A stretch of 64,000 nucleotides of DNA from contig NC_072791.1 of assembly GCF_028583425.1 (NCBI RefSeq), positions 40,803,368 through 40,867,367 on the forward strand. The letters run 5' to 3'. The position numbers were made by a program, and so were the translations under genes. The stretch's first letter is position 1, and every line of letters begins with the position of its first letter. Shown here one piece after another: positions 43,953-54,763 of this stretch. This stretch comes from Eublepharis macularius. Lineage: Eukaryota; Chordata; Lepidosauria; Squamata; Eublepharidae. The notes under the pieces were generated by a model that did not search any database, was not told the origin of the DNA, and saw only the letters and a list, made by a program, of their open reading frames with translations.

Positions 43953-44155
43953 GGTCTCTGTGTTTAAAGTGCCATCAAGTCACAGCCAACTTATAGAGAC
44001 CCTGTAGAATTTTCAAAGCAAGATACCTCAGAAGAGGTGGTTTGCCATTGCCTATCTCTACATGGTGACCCTGGACTTTCTTATTAATCTCCCATCCAAA
44101 TACTAACCAAGGCCAACCCTGCTTAGCTTCCAAGAACTAAAGAGACTGGGCTAGC
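43953..44155 (-). mobile_element. 5S rRNA-derived SINE, minus strand
   Basis: Reverse complement of 44155-44080 reads GAAGCTAAGCAGGGTTGGCC, then TTGGTTAGTATTTGGATGG, the 5S internal control region. The body (GGCAATGGCAAACCACC) and the tail (GGCTGTGACTTGATGGCAC) follow toward 43953. Same family as 10065. Confidence 0.8.
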
Positions 44156-44321
44156 CTCCCAAAATTTACCTATATTTGGCCACATATATTTGGATCCTGA
44201 GCAGCACAGACCTCCACTAATACGTTGTTTTATAACATCCCTCTTTAAAACTTATGTCAAATGACTCCTCAGGGCATACTTTACAGATGTAGTTTACGTT
44301 TACAGTCTGTGAACTCAACAC

Positions 44322-44726
44322 TAGAGATGGGCACGGACTGGAAAAAACCCAAACCATGTGGTTCGTGGTTCATCAAATTTCACGAACCACAAACTTTCAT
44401 GAACCTGCCCCTGGTTCGCGAACTGGTTTGTTTGGTTCATGAAAACGTCACTTCTGGGTCAGAAAACCATCACTTCCGGTCCAGCAGAAGGTCACTTCCA
44501 GGTCAGCAGAAGGTTTGCAGGAAGTCCATCCCCTGTTGCCTAGGAAACTGAATGATTGGCACTAGGCTGTCTGCCATGACGAATGAAAAAACTAAACAAA
44601 CGAACCAGCCTAAAAGTTCGTGGTGGTTCATCAGAAATGGGATCTGACGAACCATGGTTCGCGAACCACGAACTGGCCTGGTTCATGCTTAAGTTTGGTT
44701 CGTATTTCGGTTCATGCCCATCTCTA
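44322..44726. mobile_element. hAT-type MITE (405 bp), TAGAGATGGGCA termini, CGAACC-rich
   Basis: An exact 8-bp duplication CTCAACAC lies at 44314-44321 and 44727-44734. Termini are TAGAGATGGGCACG and TGCCCATCTCTA. The subterminal ~150 bases on both sides are packed with GGTTCG/CGAACC and GTTCGTGGTTC-type words in both orientations. The centre repeats GTCACTTC(T/C)GG(G/T)TC. No coding capacity. Confidence 0.9.
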
Positions 44727-44734
44727 CTCAACAC

Positions 44735-46050
44735 CCATATTTTATTTTTGCATAAGCATTAATTTTTGTGTGTGTCAATGAGAGATTTTTGTGGTATTAT
44801 CTACACTAAATGCTTGGGATTAGGTGGTTTAGAAATCTAAGGCCTTTTTTTGCACGGGCAATTTTTGCTGCTTTTGGTGCAAAAAAGGCCTAACACATGT
44901 AACATTATTTATTTTGAAGATTTTTAACATGCTTTTCTCATAGAGACTCAGAGGCTTGAGAGAAATAAGGCAAATGTCTTATGCCAGTCAATAACTGAGA
45001 AACATTTCTCATTCTCATTGTGTACCTGTAGACCATTTTCTTTTTCTATGTCCCGGCTGCCAGAAATGAAGATTCTTGTCTTTTCTGCTGGTCTATGACT
45101 GTAAGACCGTAACCTTATTGGTCTGGTCTATGACCGTAAACAGTGGATTGATTGATTCCTGTCTTGTCAATTCTTGTAGAATATTTTGAAGGGGTTTTTG
45201 TTTGCGGGGTGGAGTAGGGATGTCACAAAGGCCATCCATGGCAAACTCCATCATTTGTACTAAGGGCTCCAAAACAATTTTAACCAGACAGGTAAGATAC
45301 ATGTGACCACACTCTCCAAATGGCAAGTGCTGGGAGACAGCCGTCTGAAGTGTATGGAATTGTATTGGCTGATTTGGGAGGCTAGGTAGAGTTAGGACAT
45401 CTGTTAAAACTTCTGACAGTTCATCAGAAGCAGGCTGATTTCCTCCCACCCTCCAGCCACCAGGCCCAAGCAAATACATTTCTCAGGATACATAGCCAAG
45501 ACTAGGAATATGCTGCCAATATTGTGGTGCACAGTACAAATAGGCCTGCCCACTGAACAACTCAACGAGCGCAAAGTTTTGCCACCCAAGTAGTTGACTT
45601 GGGCCAGGGAATCATAGCACAGCTGTACCCCCCTCCTCCATAGTTGCTTGAGAGCCAAGCCTTCTTTTCCCTCATGAAGCAACCACAGGGGGAATTTGGC
45701 CTCAGAAATGACATATCCTTTAGTGAGCTGATTGTGAACCCAAACCTTAGCTTCCAACCTCCAACAACTGCCTCTGGGACAAAGGGAGGCCTACTTCTCT
45801 TTTCCCTACCAAACTAGTAAGAGGGAAGGAATTTCCTAAGTAAATATCCAGGGTTCTGACCCTGGTCCATTGTATGTAGAAAAGAAAATTCTAAACACTC
45901 CATCATACTCCGGAGGAGCCAAGAAACAGCTCAGGCTGTGGCTATACATGTGAACAGGCTGGACAATGTAGAACTCAATATGACCTCCACACCCCCTGTG
46001 TATTACATTACAATGGAACAACCTGTTCTTGCCTCTGATAAGTGTGTGTG
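44735..46050. other. No identifiable feature
   Basis: Overlapping antisense open frames at 45093-45757 have no motif I recognise; see rejected items. The rest is unassigned. Confidence 0.35.
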
Positions 46051-46054
46051 TTGC

Positions 46055-46325
46055 AGTGTTGCCAGGCTCCCCGTTTCTGCTGCCACTTGGAGCAGGAGAA
46101 TATTTTTTAAAGGGCCATCAGTACGACAGTGTGATATCAGTTCCAAGAAAAAACTGGAAGTGACGTAAGTAACTAAGTACTTTTTCTAGGAATTTCTGGA
46201 AACACTATGGTTTTACTGTAGCATTTCAAGTGATTAATAGAGGAGTAAGCTGTCATATCCAGGTTTTTCTGGAAGTGATGTCACGCCATCATTGATAGCT
46301 GCCCCCCACCACCACATGTCACCAG
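46055..46325. mobile_element. Remnant of a TGCCAGG-type hAT element
   Basis: GTTGCCAGGCTCCCCGTTTC at the left, then ACTGGAAGTGACGTAAGTA, and TTTTTCTGGAAGTGATGTCACG at the right match the internal blocks of 39075 and 21946. The ends are not resolved. Confidence 0.45.
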
Positions 46326-46329
46326 TTTC

Positions 46330-47145
46330 ATATCATGGGGTGGAGTTCCTGCTTGTTAGTGAGAATGGTAGACTGCATTGGCTTCCTTGTTCTGAAAACA
46401 GTTGCTCCCATCCTGAATGAATACTCTGCTCCTGATTTGTAAGCAAAAAAGACACCCTTAGCTCTGGCACAAAACACAACGGCTTTCACTGTCAGAGATC
46501 TTATGAGGAGTTCAACGTGTTTATGTTTGCACTGATCATTTGTGTCTGCATTCCACAGATCAAAATGACCGCCATCTTGCTGTCCATACATACTTGCTAA
46601 ACACAGCTTCCCTAACATTTCACAGAAGAGTTTTAAAAAACACCTTGTAAGTATTGTAGTCCTACTGGGTCAGAAACATCTCTACTAGTACTAGTACTGC
46701 TACTACTACATCTGTGGGCCATATGTTGGTGCTCTTATTGTTTGTGGAGGAATGTTGTAGCACCCAGGAGGATTGCGGTTGTTCTCATTTAAGTGTGTAG
46801 GCTGTGGAGGCGGGAGGAATCTCAGAGGCTGCCGTTTGGGCTCAGGAAACAGGTTATAGCTGCAAAAGGAGGAAGAGGCTTAACAATATGGTGGTGAGGC
46901 CACAGAAAAGGAAAGAGGTAGAAAGCCAAAAAGAGGTGAGAACAGAAAAGGCAACAGAATACTATTAGGGACTGGATCAGCATTGGTCTACTGTCATGTG
47001 ACAGCTACAAGGGGAGTCCAAAAACAGCTGCAGACCCTCTCCAACCAGCTACACATGTGTTGTTGCCTACATGGGCAGAGAGGAGAACTCTATGAGGGTT
47101 TTCCTCAACATCTACAGCATTTGGGGAGCTCAAACATAATCCTAT
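46330..47145. other. No identifiable feature
   Basis: A small ACTAGTACTAGTACTGCTACTACT run is at 46685-46710. Nothing else assigned. Confidence 0.35.
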
Positions 47146-47149
47146 GATA

Positions 47150-47412
47150 GGGACTGACGAACTGCCTGGGAGTAGCCCTAGCATTTCCAGCACTACATCA
47201 CCAAATGCTGGGATATTTTGGTAGTGGTGCCTGTGGAGGCCAGAGTTTGGGGAATATGTGATGTCATTTCTGCACGACGCTCTAAGCTGCCTCCTTAGTC
47301 TCCTTAGTTTACCATAGAGACACAGGGAAATTCCTAGATTTTCACTATGCGCAGGCAATGTTTCTCCCATCCTTAATTCCTTGGGGTCAAGAAATTGGGG
47401 CAGGTGGCTGGT
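47150..47412. mobile_element. TAGGGTTGCCAA-family hAT remnant
   Basis: It shares GTGGAGGCCAGAGTTTGGGG, GTGATGTCATTTCTGCACGA, GGAAATTCCTAG and GGTGGCTGGTAAGTTCTTACC with the 7886 and 35080 copies. The left end is altered and no target duplication was found. Confidence 0.5.
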
Positions 47413-47768
47413 AAGTTCTTACCCTCTATGGGTACTCTCCACTTGCAGTCAGAATGCTATTGGTCACTCTAGTATCTCAGGATTCTAGCAACTCATTCGG
47501 CCACCTGTGCAGATGAGGACTAAAGGTCGGTTTCATGTCCTGTTTCTAGGGCTTGTTTGCTGCCAAGCTGTTTCCTCCTTACTTACATAGTTAGCAGAGG
47601 GAATGATTTCACCACAGGCCCCAGGCCCAGGCCCAAAAAAGTATGGTGCCAATGACAGATGCTCTGTGGCCTATTATAGCAAACATGTTCAAATAGAGCT
47701 AATTCTGAAGAATTTTTCTCATTTTGAGAGCAAACCCCAAATGCAGTCAAGTGAACCATCTCCTCCCT

Positions 47769-48170
47769 CAGGGCTGGCCTGTCCATTGAGGCCAGTGAGG
47801 TGGCCGCCTCAGGCGCTTAGGCGCCGGAAGGGCGCCAACCCGGGGGTGGGGGAGCGTGCCACGGAGCTGCCGCCGCCGGCCAGAAGCGTGTGCTGGCGGT
47901 GGCAGCGTGGGGCAGCTGAGCAGGCAGCCTCCCATTCAGTTGGTCTGCAGGCCAGGAGCAGCCGGCGGCCAGGGCAACTGGCTGTGCCTGGCCCACAGAG
48001 CAACTGAATGGGAGGGCTGGAAGGCTCCCCATGCACGTGCCAGTCCCTGCATGATGACGTCACATGCAGTGACATCATCACGCAGTCCGGTGTGTGTGTG
48101 TGCACATGCACACACACACAGAGGCAGCATTAAGCTGCCTCGGGTGCCGGCAACACTGGAGCTGGCCCTG
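47769..48170. mobile_element. GC-rich non-autonomous hAT-type element (402 bp)
   Basis: The left end CAGGGCTGGCCTGTCC and the right end GGAGCTGGCCCTG are inverted. Flanks TCCTCCCT (47761-47768) and TCCTCCCA (48171-48178) match at 7 of 8. The interior is GC-rich with TGACGTCA at 48055-48062 inside a CATGATGACGTCACATG-type palindromic zone, and a (GT)n(CA)n stretch at 48090-48120. Open frames on both strands are compositional. Confidence 0.85.
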
Positions 48171-48174
48171 TCCT

Positions 48175-48640
48175 CCCATCACAGTATTCTTGGAGCCTTG
48201 GAAGGCTCTTTTATTGTAGTAGGCAAGGCATCACCCAGGTCAATTGTGAGTAAATTTCTTCCTTTAGCTAGGGAAGTCTTCTAGAATTTTAAACCAGAGA
48301 AGTATCTTGAATAGAATATCCACTTCAGGATGGTGCTAAACGTGCCCATAAGTTATGAAACAGGTTGTGTGACATTTGGATGGTTTCTAGTGGGGAATTT
48401 GTTAGTTATGAAAGCCCGTTACTTGCACTATGGCTTCTAGCTCTGGAACACAGCCTGCTTCTTTCTGGCCCTTTTAAGTAGCCAGATTATTTGCCTTTCC
48501 AATGCAATTTATCTAATAAGCCAAGATAATCAAATTACATGTGGGTTTTAAAATTTAATTCTTTGACACAGGCTGACGTTCCAATTAGAACTTTAAAAAT
48601 GTCCTTAGGAAGCAGCCAATTAATAACATCCCCAAAGGCG

Positions 48641-48704
<64 letters not shown>

Positions 48705-49200
48705 GTTTATCAACATTTCCATAGCCATATGTGCTGGCAAAAGCAGAGGTAAGATTTATTTAGTTTAAGAAAATAACACCAAGTGCTTAAAAGTAACTTT
48801 TGAAGCAACTTCCAGATGTGGTCTTGATCCAGTGTAAAACCGTGCATTCAATTCCAGCAACCATAAGCTCTCTCTCTTTTTTTCAAAGTAAGCCTTTAAT
48901 TTGTAATGAATGGCAATCAAGCCACATGAAGTTAGGATTTTGGGAGTCAGTAGGATAGGGTAGGATTCTTGTTTGTAATGAAGTAAACAAGCACCCTTTA
49001 AAAGTTAATATAGCAGCCTGAAACCTGAGTAGAAGACTATCAGCAGTGATTATTTGCTGAAGAGCCCTGTTTGGAGGAAAAGGAGTTATTTTTTCTCTCA
49101 GCTTTTGTGTGTATGGAACTTAGGCACAAATTCAACAAGGTTTCCCCAGTGGGAGGAAAACAAACTCTGGGGAGTGAAGTGGAGAGCAAGTTGTACATTT
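48175..49200. other. Unassigned apart from a (TA)n microsatellite
   Basis: The (TA)n run at 48645-48701 translates to an artefactual Ile-Tyr repeat. Other sequence is unassigned. Confidence 0.4.
48645..48701. repeat. (TA)n microsatellite, about 28 units
   Basis: Uninterrupted TA dinucleotides preceded by GTGTG. It is long enough to be length-polymorphic and prone to cruciform extrusion. Confidence 0.95.
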
Positions 49201-49214
49201 GTACTTACTATTCA

Positions 49215-49400
49215 TTCTACACGTGCACTGTGTAAACTGCCTTGGATCTCAGGGCCAAGCTACAAGTGACAAATGACACTTGAACGGCAAGTGGATTGAG
49301 TGGTGGGCAAGTGAGTGGGGAGAAATACACTTGCTATTCAAGTGTCATTCGTCACTTGTAGCTTGGCCCTCAGTGAGAAAGGTGGATTGATAATGATAAT
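49215..49400 (+). mobile_element. L2-type 3' tail split by a 120-bp palindromic MITE
   Basis: GTGTAAACTGCCTTGGATCTC runs to 49250 and CAGTGAGAAAGGTGGATTG resumes at 49371, ending in (TGATAA)n. Together they give the terminus also found at 53300-53340. The gap is the MITE at 49251-49370. Confidence 0.7.
49251..49370. mobile_element. 120-bp palindromic MITE, AGGGCCAAGCTACAAGTGAC arms
   Basis: AGGGCCAAGCTACAAGTGAC (49251-49270) and GTCACTTGTAGCTTGGCCCT (49351-49370) are exact inverses. Complementarity continues through ATGACACTTGAA/TTCAAGTGTCAT. Comparison with the uninterrupted L2 end suggests a duplication of only one or two bases (C or CA). Confidence 0.8.
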
Positions 49401-49404
49401 GATA

Positions 49405-51640
49405 ATGATAATAACTACTTTAACCTTTCTACAATTTATTTTCTGTAAATAAATATATTTCGTTGTTCTGTTCCAACTGTGTGCAATCTGTCCAGTAAAA
49501 AAAATACTGCGGGAAAAGGGGTTTCTACTCACCTCACAATCAAGTACCACATTATTAGGGTCACAACTATACGACTTTTATGGAACAAAAGGTACATGTT
49601 ACAATCTAATCAATAAGAGGGTATCTCCCTCCTTTATCTTGGTATTGTGGCTGCAGTGCTGGAGTTTAACCAGAAAGAGAGGCCAGAGTGTGGGGGTAAT
49701 AGGACAGCATTCAGTCCAAGGAGCCTTGACCTCAGAGTTTTCTGCCTCAGCTCCCCCTCCTTCTCCTTCCCCTATCACATCAGGGCTACACCCCAAATAA
49801 AATCAATGGCACCCCAAGCCGAGCAATCACAAAATACAACAAAAATCGTGACAAGCAAGCACTAACTGTCACATTTCATCTCATTGCCGGAGGGTGGAAC
49901 CACATGTAACCTTACTGATTTTTAAACACTTGTGCTGCACTTTAAAAGGGAAGACAGCTATTTAACTCTTTCATCTAGTTCTATGTTCCTGCTGAAAATT
50001 GCCTTCCCCCGGGAGCTGGTCATTATGATGCTATACATTAAGATGGCTTTACCACCTCCACATACTGCTAGATGGTCCAAATGACCACTGAAATCATAAA
50101 GACATGGAACAGGATGCTTAATTTTTAAAGCACAGAGCCGGATATGTTTTAAGCAATCAACTGAAAATTAGGAAAGAGAAACCTAGCAGAAGGCACTGTC
50201 ACCTTGTCAGGCAGACCTTGTTCCTCTTTGTTTCAGATTCTGCACAAGTTGAACAATTTATTACAAGTGACAAGCTTGATGTTCCCTTTCACTCAGCCAT
50301 ATCTGCAGCCTCAGGCATTGATCAAAACCAAAGCAGCTGTCCTTGGAAAGTAATAACTGTACAATTACAAAGCAGGCATTACAAAAAAAGCAATTAAAAG
50401 AATAAAATGGAATCTCATGCTCAACTCTGGGGCATTAAATGACCTTTGGGTATTTTCAAAAAAGATATGGTAAGTGCAGTAAGAATCCACTCATTCGCTT
50501 TACAGTGACAGCCAGCTCTTCCCTGTGGCAACCCTCCTCGAGACCACAAAAATCCCCCCTTCATTTGTTTAAGTTCTTTGCCACTTGCAGAAAAATTGGA
50601 GACGGGATCCCTCAATAAGCTTGATGTGAAAGACTTGACCCTTGTCTCCTATTATTCCTTTGGAATAGGCATTAATGTGGAGAGCAGTTGGTACCTGACC
50701 CTTACCTTGCATTGGGCTCTAAAGAAGTAAAAGCAGGGATTCTCACCTACCCTTCTACAAAAGCTGGCACAAAGGTAGAGAGAATTCTCTTTCCTCCCCC
50801 AGGTCTTGTACACATACAGAAGACAAACGACAGAGGAGAGATCTAGAAATACTGTCTGGATAGTGAGTCAAACCAAAATTTGTGGAACTCTCATGAGTAG
50901 CACAAGATTTTTTCCTTGCATTGTTGTGAGCAATATCCAGGCAATGGGAGAAGGGACTGGGGCCAGAACTACATCCAGAACTGTGCAATGTCTTGTCTAT
51001 GACCAATAAGTCATAATATAGCAAGGCACAATCATCCCATACAAGAGGGCTCAGACATTTTGAGAAAAGGGCTATGTTACAACAAAATGTAAATACATTT
51101 CATCAGAATCAAATCCTGGCATTCTGTGCCAAGTGAAGTCCAAGCCGGAGTGGCAAGGTGATGTGGCGATAACAAAGTAAATGGGTACGTGGAAGCCCTT
51201 TGGATCTGGAATGCAGTCCTTGCCAGGAAATGGCATATCAGACCAAGCCAGGCAATTTGTCACAGAGGAAGCCAGGTCTGTGAGTATCAACAATTAACAA
51301 CAAACGCTGCTCAGAGGTCAGAACAACATGAGCACATGATCCTCCCATGCAATGTCGTAAGGCTGGTGCCAGGGTTTGAATACCTCCTTTGAATCCCAGG
51401 ACTTCCAGCCTTATCAGAGTACAAGGAATCCCATATTGGCTACCAGACTCAGAGCTCTTCATCCATGCCATCTGTATCATGATGACTCACCATTAAGCCA
51501 TGGTTGAGTATGGGCTGTGCCCTCCCCACTGGTGACATCTCCATCTGTTGAATACTTCCTGATGCTCTGGTGCTGCTGACTAAAGGGTTGTGCCCTGTGC
51601 CTAGGTATAGTGCATTTTACTGTGCCGCTGTGTATATGTG
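49405..51640. other. No identifiable feature
   Basis: Unique-looking sequence with no recognisable gene. Short open frames such as 50755-51024 are not supported by any motif. Confidence 0.35.
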
Positions 51641-51800
51641 TAGATATTTATATATATATTTATGTATCTTTTTTGGATGTTTTTAATTTATGGTCTTAAA
51701 TGGTATGAACTGTCTGATGTGATTTTAACTTTGCGTGTAAATTGTGATCCTCCCTGAGCCTGCTGTCGTGGGGAGGGCAGAATACAAATATAATAAATTA
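51640..51800 (+). mobile_element. L2-type LINE 3' end fragment
   Basis: The AT-rich UTR ends GTGATCCTCCCTGAGCCTGC, then GGGGAGGGCAGAATACAAAT and an (ATAAATTA)-type tail, matching the end of the interrupted L2 at 30840-30870. Confidence 0.7.
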
Positions 51801-51889
51801 AATTAAGAGTTAAGGTCTGGGTTACGGAGATGGGGCTACTGCAAGTCAGAATGTTAAGGTCTGCTGGGCACAGGAAGCAAGCTGCCCTG

Positions 51890-52085
51890 TCTATCATATT
51901 TGTATCCCACCCTTCCTCCAAGGAGTTCAGAGCAGCATACCTGTTTCTCATACATCCTCAGCAACCCTATAAAGTAGGCTAAGCCGAATGACTGGCTCAA
52001 GATTACCCAGGGTGCTTCGTGGCAGAGTGGAGATTTGAATGCAGTCTGACATTGTAACCACTGTTCCATACTGGGATTTGGGGGA
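51890..52085 (-). mobile_element. tRNA-derived SINE, minus strand
   Basis: Reversed blocks TGTATCCCACCCTTCCTCCA, AGCAACCCTATAAAGTAGGC, GCAGAGTGGAGATTTGAATG and a decayed head ending near ATACTGGG. Confidence 0.7.
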
Positions 52086-52089
52086 TGTT

Positions 52090-52740
52090 GTTCCACTTTA
52101 TTTAGGCAGCTTATTCATGACTGTTGCTATATAATATTTAGTATTTTATTGTATTCTGCAGCACTGTAGAAAAACACACTTGCTTCTCTGCAGACCTTAT
52201 GCTTGTACTGATATGGTGGCCTAGATATTGTTCCAGGGAACGGGTGACCTACTTTAGATAACGCTGCTGCTTTGGGGGTTTCTTACAATATTGTGTCACT
52301 GACAGAGTTTCAGATTAAGTATTCATGGCTGAGAGTTCTATAAATACAATGAATTCCTTGGGGTTACCATTATTGTCTCTCCTATTGCATTAGGAACTAG
52401 AAGTCAGGTGGGGTCAGGCTTGCTAGGAATGTAGCTGAACACTGTAGTAAATGTTAGTTTCTCCCCAGTGAGTTTATCAACTAAAAAGTTGTTTATGCTG
52501 AGTTTGACCCTGAATATTAAAGCCCAGATTGACAAGTGTATCCAAAATGTCCCATGATTGGCACACCTGGCACTCTTCCTGTCAAACTAGCCTTAGAGAG
52601 GAGCACCAGGCAGAGCTCTTCTTACTTTAGGATCCGGAAGAAAAGAGAGAGAACTGATGTTCAGTTCTTCATTAAGGAGTTAATTAGCACCTGATCAATC
52701 AAACACTAGCTAACTGCTCATATATTGTGCTAACTGTAAC
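52090..52740. other. No identifiable feature
   Basis: Unassigned AT-rich sequence. Confidence 0.3.
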
Positions 52741-52741
52741 A

Positions 52742-52965
52742 TGAGAGCCAGTACAGTGTAGCGGTTAGAGTGTCAGAATAGAATCTCGGATGTTCTGGTT
52801 CGAATTCCTGCACTGTCATGGAAGCTTGCTGGGTGCCATTGGGCTGCTCAAATACTCTCAGCATAACCCACCTCACAGGGTTGTTGTGAGGATGGAGAAG
52901 AGAATAATATAAGGGCCCCCTTGGGGAGAAAGATGGGGTATGAAATAAGTAAATAAAATAAATAG
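52742..52965 (+). mobile_element. tRNA-derived SINE, well preserved
   Basis: Head GAGAGCCAGTACAGTGTAGC then GGTTAGAGTGTCAG, B box GGTTCGAATTCCTG, body CATGGAAGCTTGCTGGGTGC and CACCTCACAGGGTTGTTGTG. The LINE-derived tail GGGGAGAAAGATGGGGTATG is followed by AAATAAGTAAATAAAATAAAT. Confidence 0.85.
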
Positions 52966-52978
52966 CTTAAATTAAAAA

Positions 52979-52997
52979 AAAACCCTAACCCTAACCT
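52979..52997 (+). repeat. Short telomere-like CCCTAA repeat
   Basis: AAACCCTAACCCTAACCTT contains two and a half telomeric units directly behind the A-rich tail of the SINE at 52742. It is too short to say whether it is a true interstitial telomeric site. Confidence 0.5.
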
Positions 52998-53149
52998 TGA
53001 ACTATCTCAAGAGCCATCCTGCAAAGAGGTAAAACTAATTACTCCCCACTCCTGCGCACTCTCTGTTACAGCTCCTACCTGTTCAAATGACCTGCTGCAA
53101 AAGGTCAGGAAAGCTCCCACTCATCTATCATTCCACAGAATATATAAAA

Positions 53150-53350
53150 CAGAATAGTTCAGCAGTTCTAATTTTGAAATCCGGTTTATGGGATGTATTG
53201 TACCGGTTTTATTTCATTGTTCTTTAATTGTGTGCTCCAGTTCCATTGCAATGTTCATTGTAATATTATACTGGTCTTTATTGCTTTGTTTTTTATAACT
53301 GTGCAATGTGCCTTGAGTCTCAATGAGAAAGGCGGATGAGAAATGAAGAA
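53150..53350 (+). mobile_element. L2-type LINE 3' end fragment
   Basis: The AT-rich UTR leads to GTGCCTTGAGTCTCAATGAG and AAAGGCGGATGAGAAATG followed by (AAAC/AAAT)n, the L2-family terminus. Confidence 0.65.
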
Positions 53351-53497
53351 AACAAACAAATAATACACCTGCATAACACCCTTATTCAAGGTTGCTTTAT
53401 GGTTGCCAGTTATTGATTTTGAAATTATGGGGCTTGGGTGAAACAATGGGGTATGACATTACTGCATGCATATTGATAAAATTCTACTGCCAAGGCT

Positions 53498-53610
53498 TTG
53501 AGTAGGGCTACCAGCTACGGGTTTGGAAATTCCTGGAGATTTTGGTGGGGGAGCCTGTGGAGGACAGAATTTGGGAGGGGAGGAAACGCAGCTGGGTATA
53601 ATGCCATAGA
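53498..53610. mobile_element. Left part of a TAGGGCTACCAGC-type hAT element
   Basis: Begins TAGGGCTACCAGC at 53504. The typical GGAAATTCCTGGAGATTTTG and GTGGAGGACAGAATTTGGG blocks follow. It is cut short by the SINE at 53611; no right end found. Confidence 0.5.
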
Positions 53611-54290
53611 GAGCCAGTTTGATGTAGTGGTTAAGAGCGATGGGACTCTAATCTGGGGAACCGGGTGTCAGACTGTGGCTTATTAAAAGTTGCAATCCAG
53701 ACTATCTCTTGCAATTAGACATGAGTCCATTGGTTTCAAAAGACTTTACTGAATATAAACAACCATTATAGTCCACTGGCCAAGATTCAATATCTTGGCT
53801 GGGACACGGATGTTGTTACGAATGAAGGTAAAGGTTAGGATACAGAATAGCATTGCCCAGCAAATCCCATCCTCCCCCCACAGTTCTCAAAACACGCGGC
53901 TTGAAGCTGAGAGAGTGAAACTTTCCCAAGGCTGGAAGGGCCGTAGTCAAAACATTCCTCTTCTTTGAGATAAGTGTTGCAGGGCTGCTTGTCACCTGCA
54001 AAAGAAGAGCTTAAAACACGGACAGGATTAAAATGGAGTCTCTCTGGTTAGAACACACAAGAAACATATGTCAGACCTGACACCGGGTTTGATTCCCCAC
54101 TCCTCCACTTGAAGCCCTCTGAGTGACCTTGGGTTAATCTCAGCTTCTTGGGGCTCTCTCCGAGAAGGTTGGTTGTCATGAGGATAATAATAGCACACTT
54201 TGTAAAATGCTCTGAGTGGGGGTGAAGTTGTCCTGAAGGGCAGTATAAAAATCAAATGTTGTTGTTGTTGCTATTGCTGTTATTGTTATT
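53611..54290 (+). mobile_element. tRNA-derived SINE (GTT-tail family) split by a solo LTR
   Basis: The head GAGAGCCAGTTTGATGTAGT then GGTTAAGAGCGATGGGACTC runs to AACCGGG at 53665. The B-box region CCGGGTTTGATTCCCCACTC resumes at 54083 and continues through TGAGTGACCTTGGGTTAATC, TTGTCCTGAAGGGCAGTATA and a (GTT)n tail. Joining the parts at one CCGGG restores the family order. Confidence 0.85.
53666..54082. mobile_element. Solo LTR (417 bp) with CCGGG target duplication
   Basis: Starts TGTCAG and ends CTGACA, the TG...CA inverted tips of an LTR. It is flanked by CCGGG at 53661-53665 and 54083-54087, a 5-bp duplication. No internal retroviral or Gypsy-type genes are present, so it is the recombination product of a full element. 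No family or orientation can be assigned with certainty; 5-bp duplications fit Ty3/Gypsy-type elements and some endogenous retroviruses. Confidence 0.85.
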
Positions 54291-54294
54291 ATTG

Positions 54295-54760
54295 AGTCTC
54301 TCTTCCAATACAACCATTTTCTCCAGGGAAACTGATCTCTCTTCTCTGGAGATTAGATGTAATTCTAGGATATTTCTAGCCACCTTCTGGAGGTTGGGAA
54401 CACTAGCTTTGAGTTACATATCATCACCTGGCATAAGTGTTTTACCACAGGGAAGCTGAAACCCTGAAGGCAACCCTGTCTCTTAGTTATATGAGTTTAG
54501 GGGAACCCAGTACATGGTGCCACTGCTCCCAAGGGTTCAGTGCAGCCTGGGCTCACCAAGAGATCTGAACCACAGATCGGTGGAGGAATTCAGCACAGCT
54601 CCCCCCCCCCATGCACAGAAAAATGCCCAAGATTGAGAACAAATGGATTTTGCTGGCCCCACTTTCTTCCTCTCCCAGCTTCATAGGCATAACAATTACA
54701 CTTGCTAATTGGTGTAGTTAGTCAAATTACTTTTAAGTCACTTCAGTAGGATGGGCCTCC
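54295..54760. other. No identifiable feature
   Basis: Begins beyond the (GTT)n tail. Contains a C-run at 54601. Unassigned. Confidence 0.3.
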
Positions 54761-54763
54761 TAT

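Noticed and set aside
45093..45757. Two overlapping minus-strand open frames (128 and 117 codons)
   Set aside because: Considered as a retroviral or host gene fragment, but no domain motif, splice context or repeat boundary supports it.
47603..48284. Long overlapping frames around the GC-rich region
   Set aside because: They fall in the hAT-type element at 47769-48170 and reflect base composition.
48539..48724. 61-codon frame with Ile-Tyr repeats
   Set aside because: Translation of a (TA)n microsatellite.
52979..52997. Interstitial telomere
   Set aside because: Only two and a half CCCTAA units right after a SINE tail; too short to claim a fusion or repair site.
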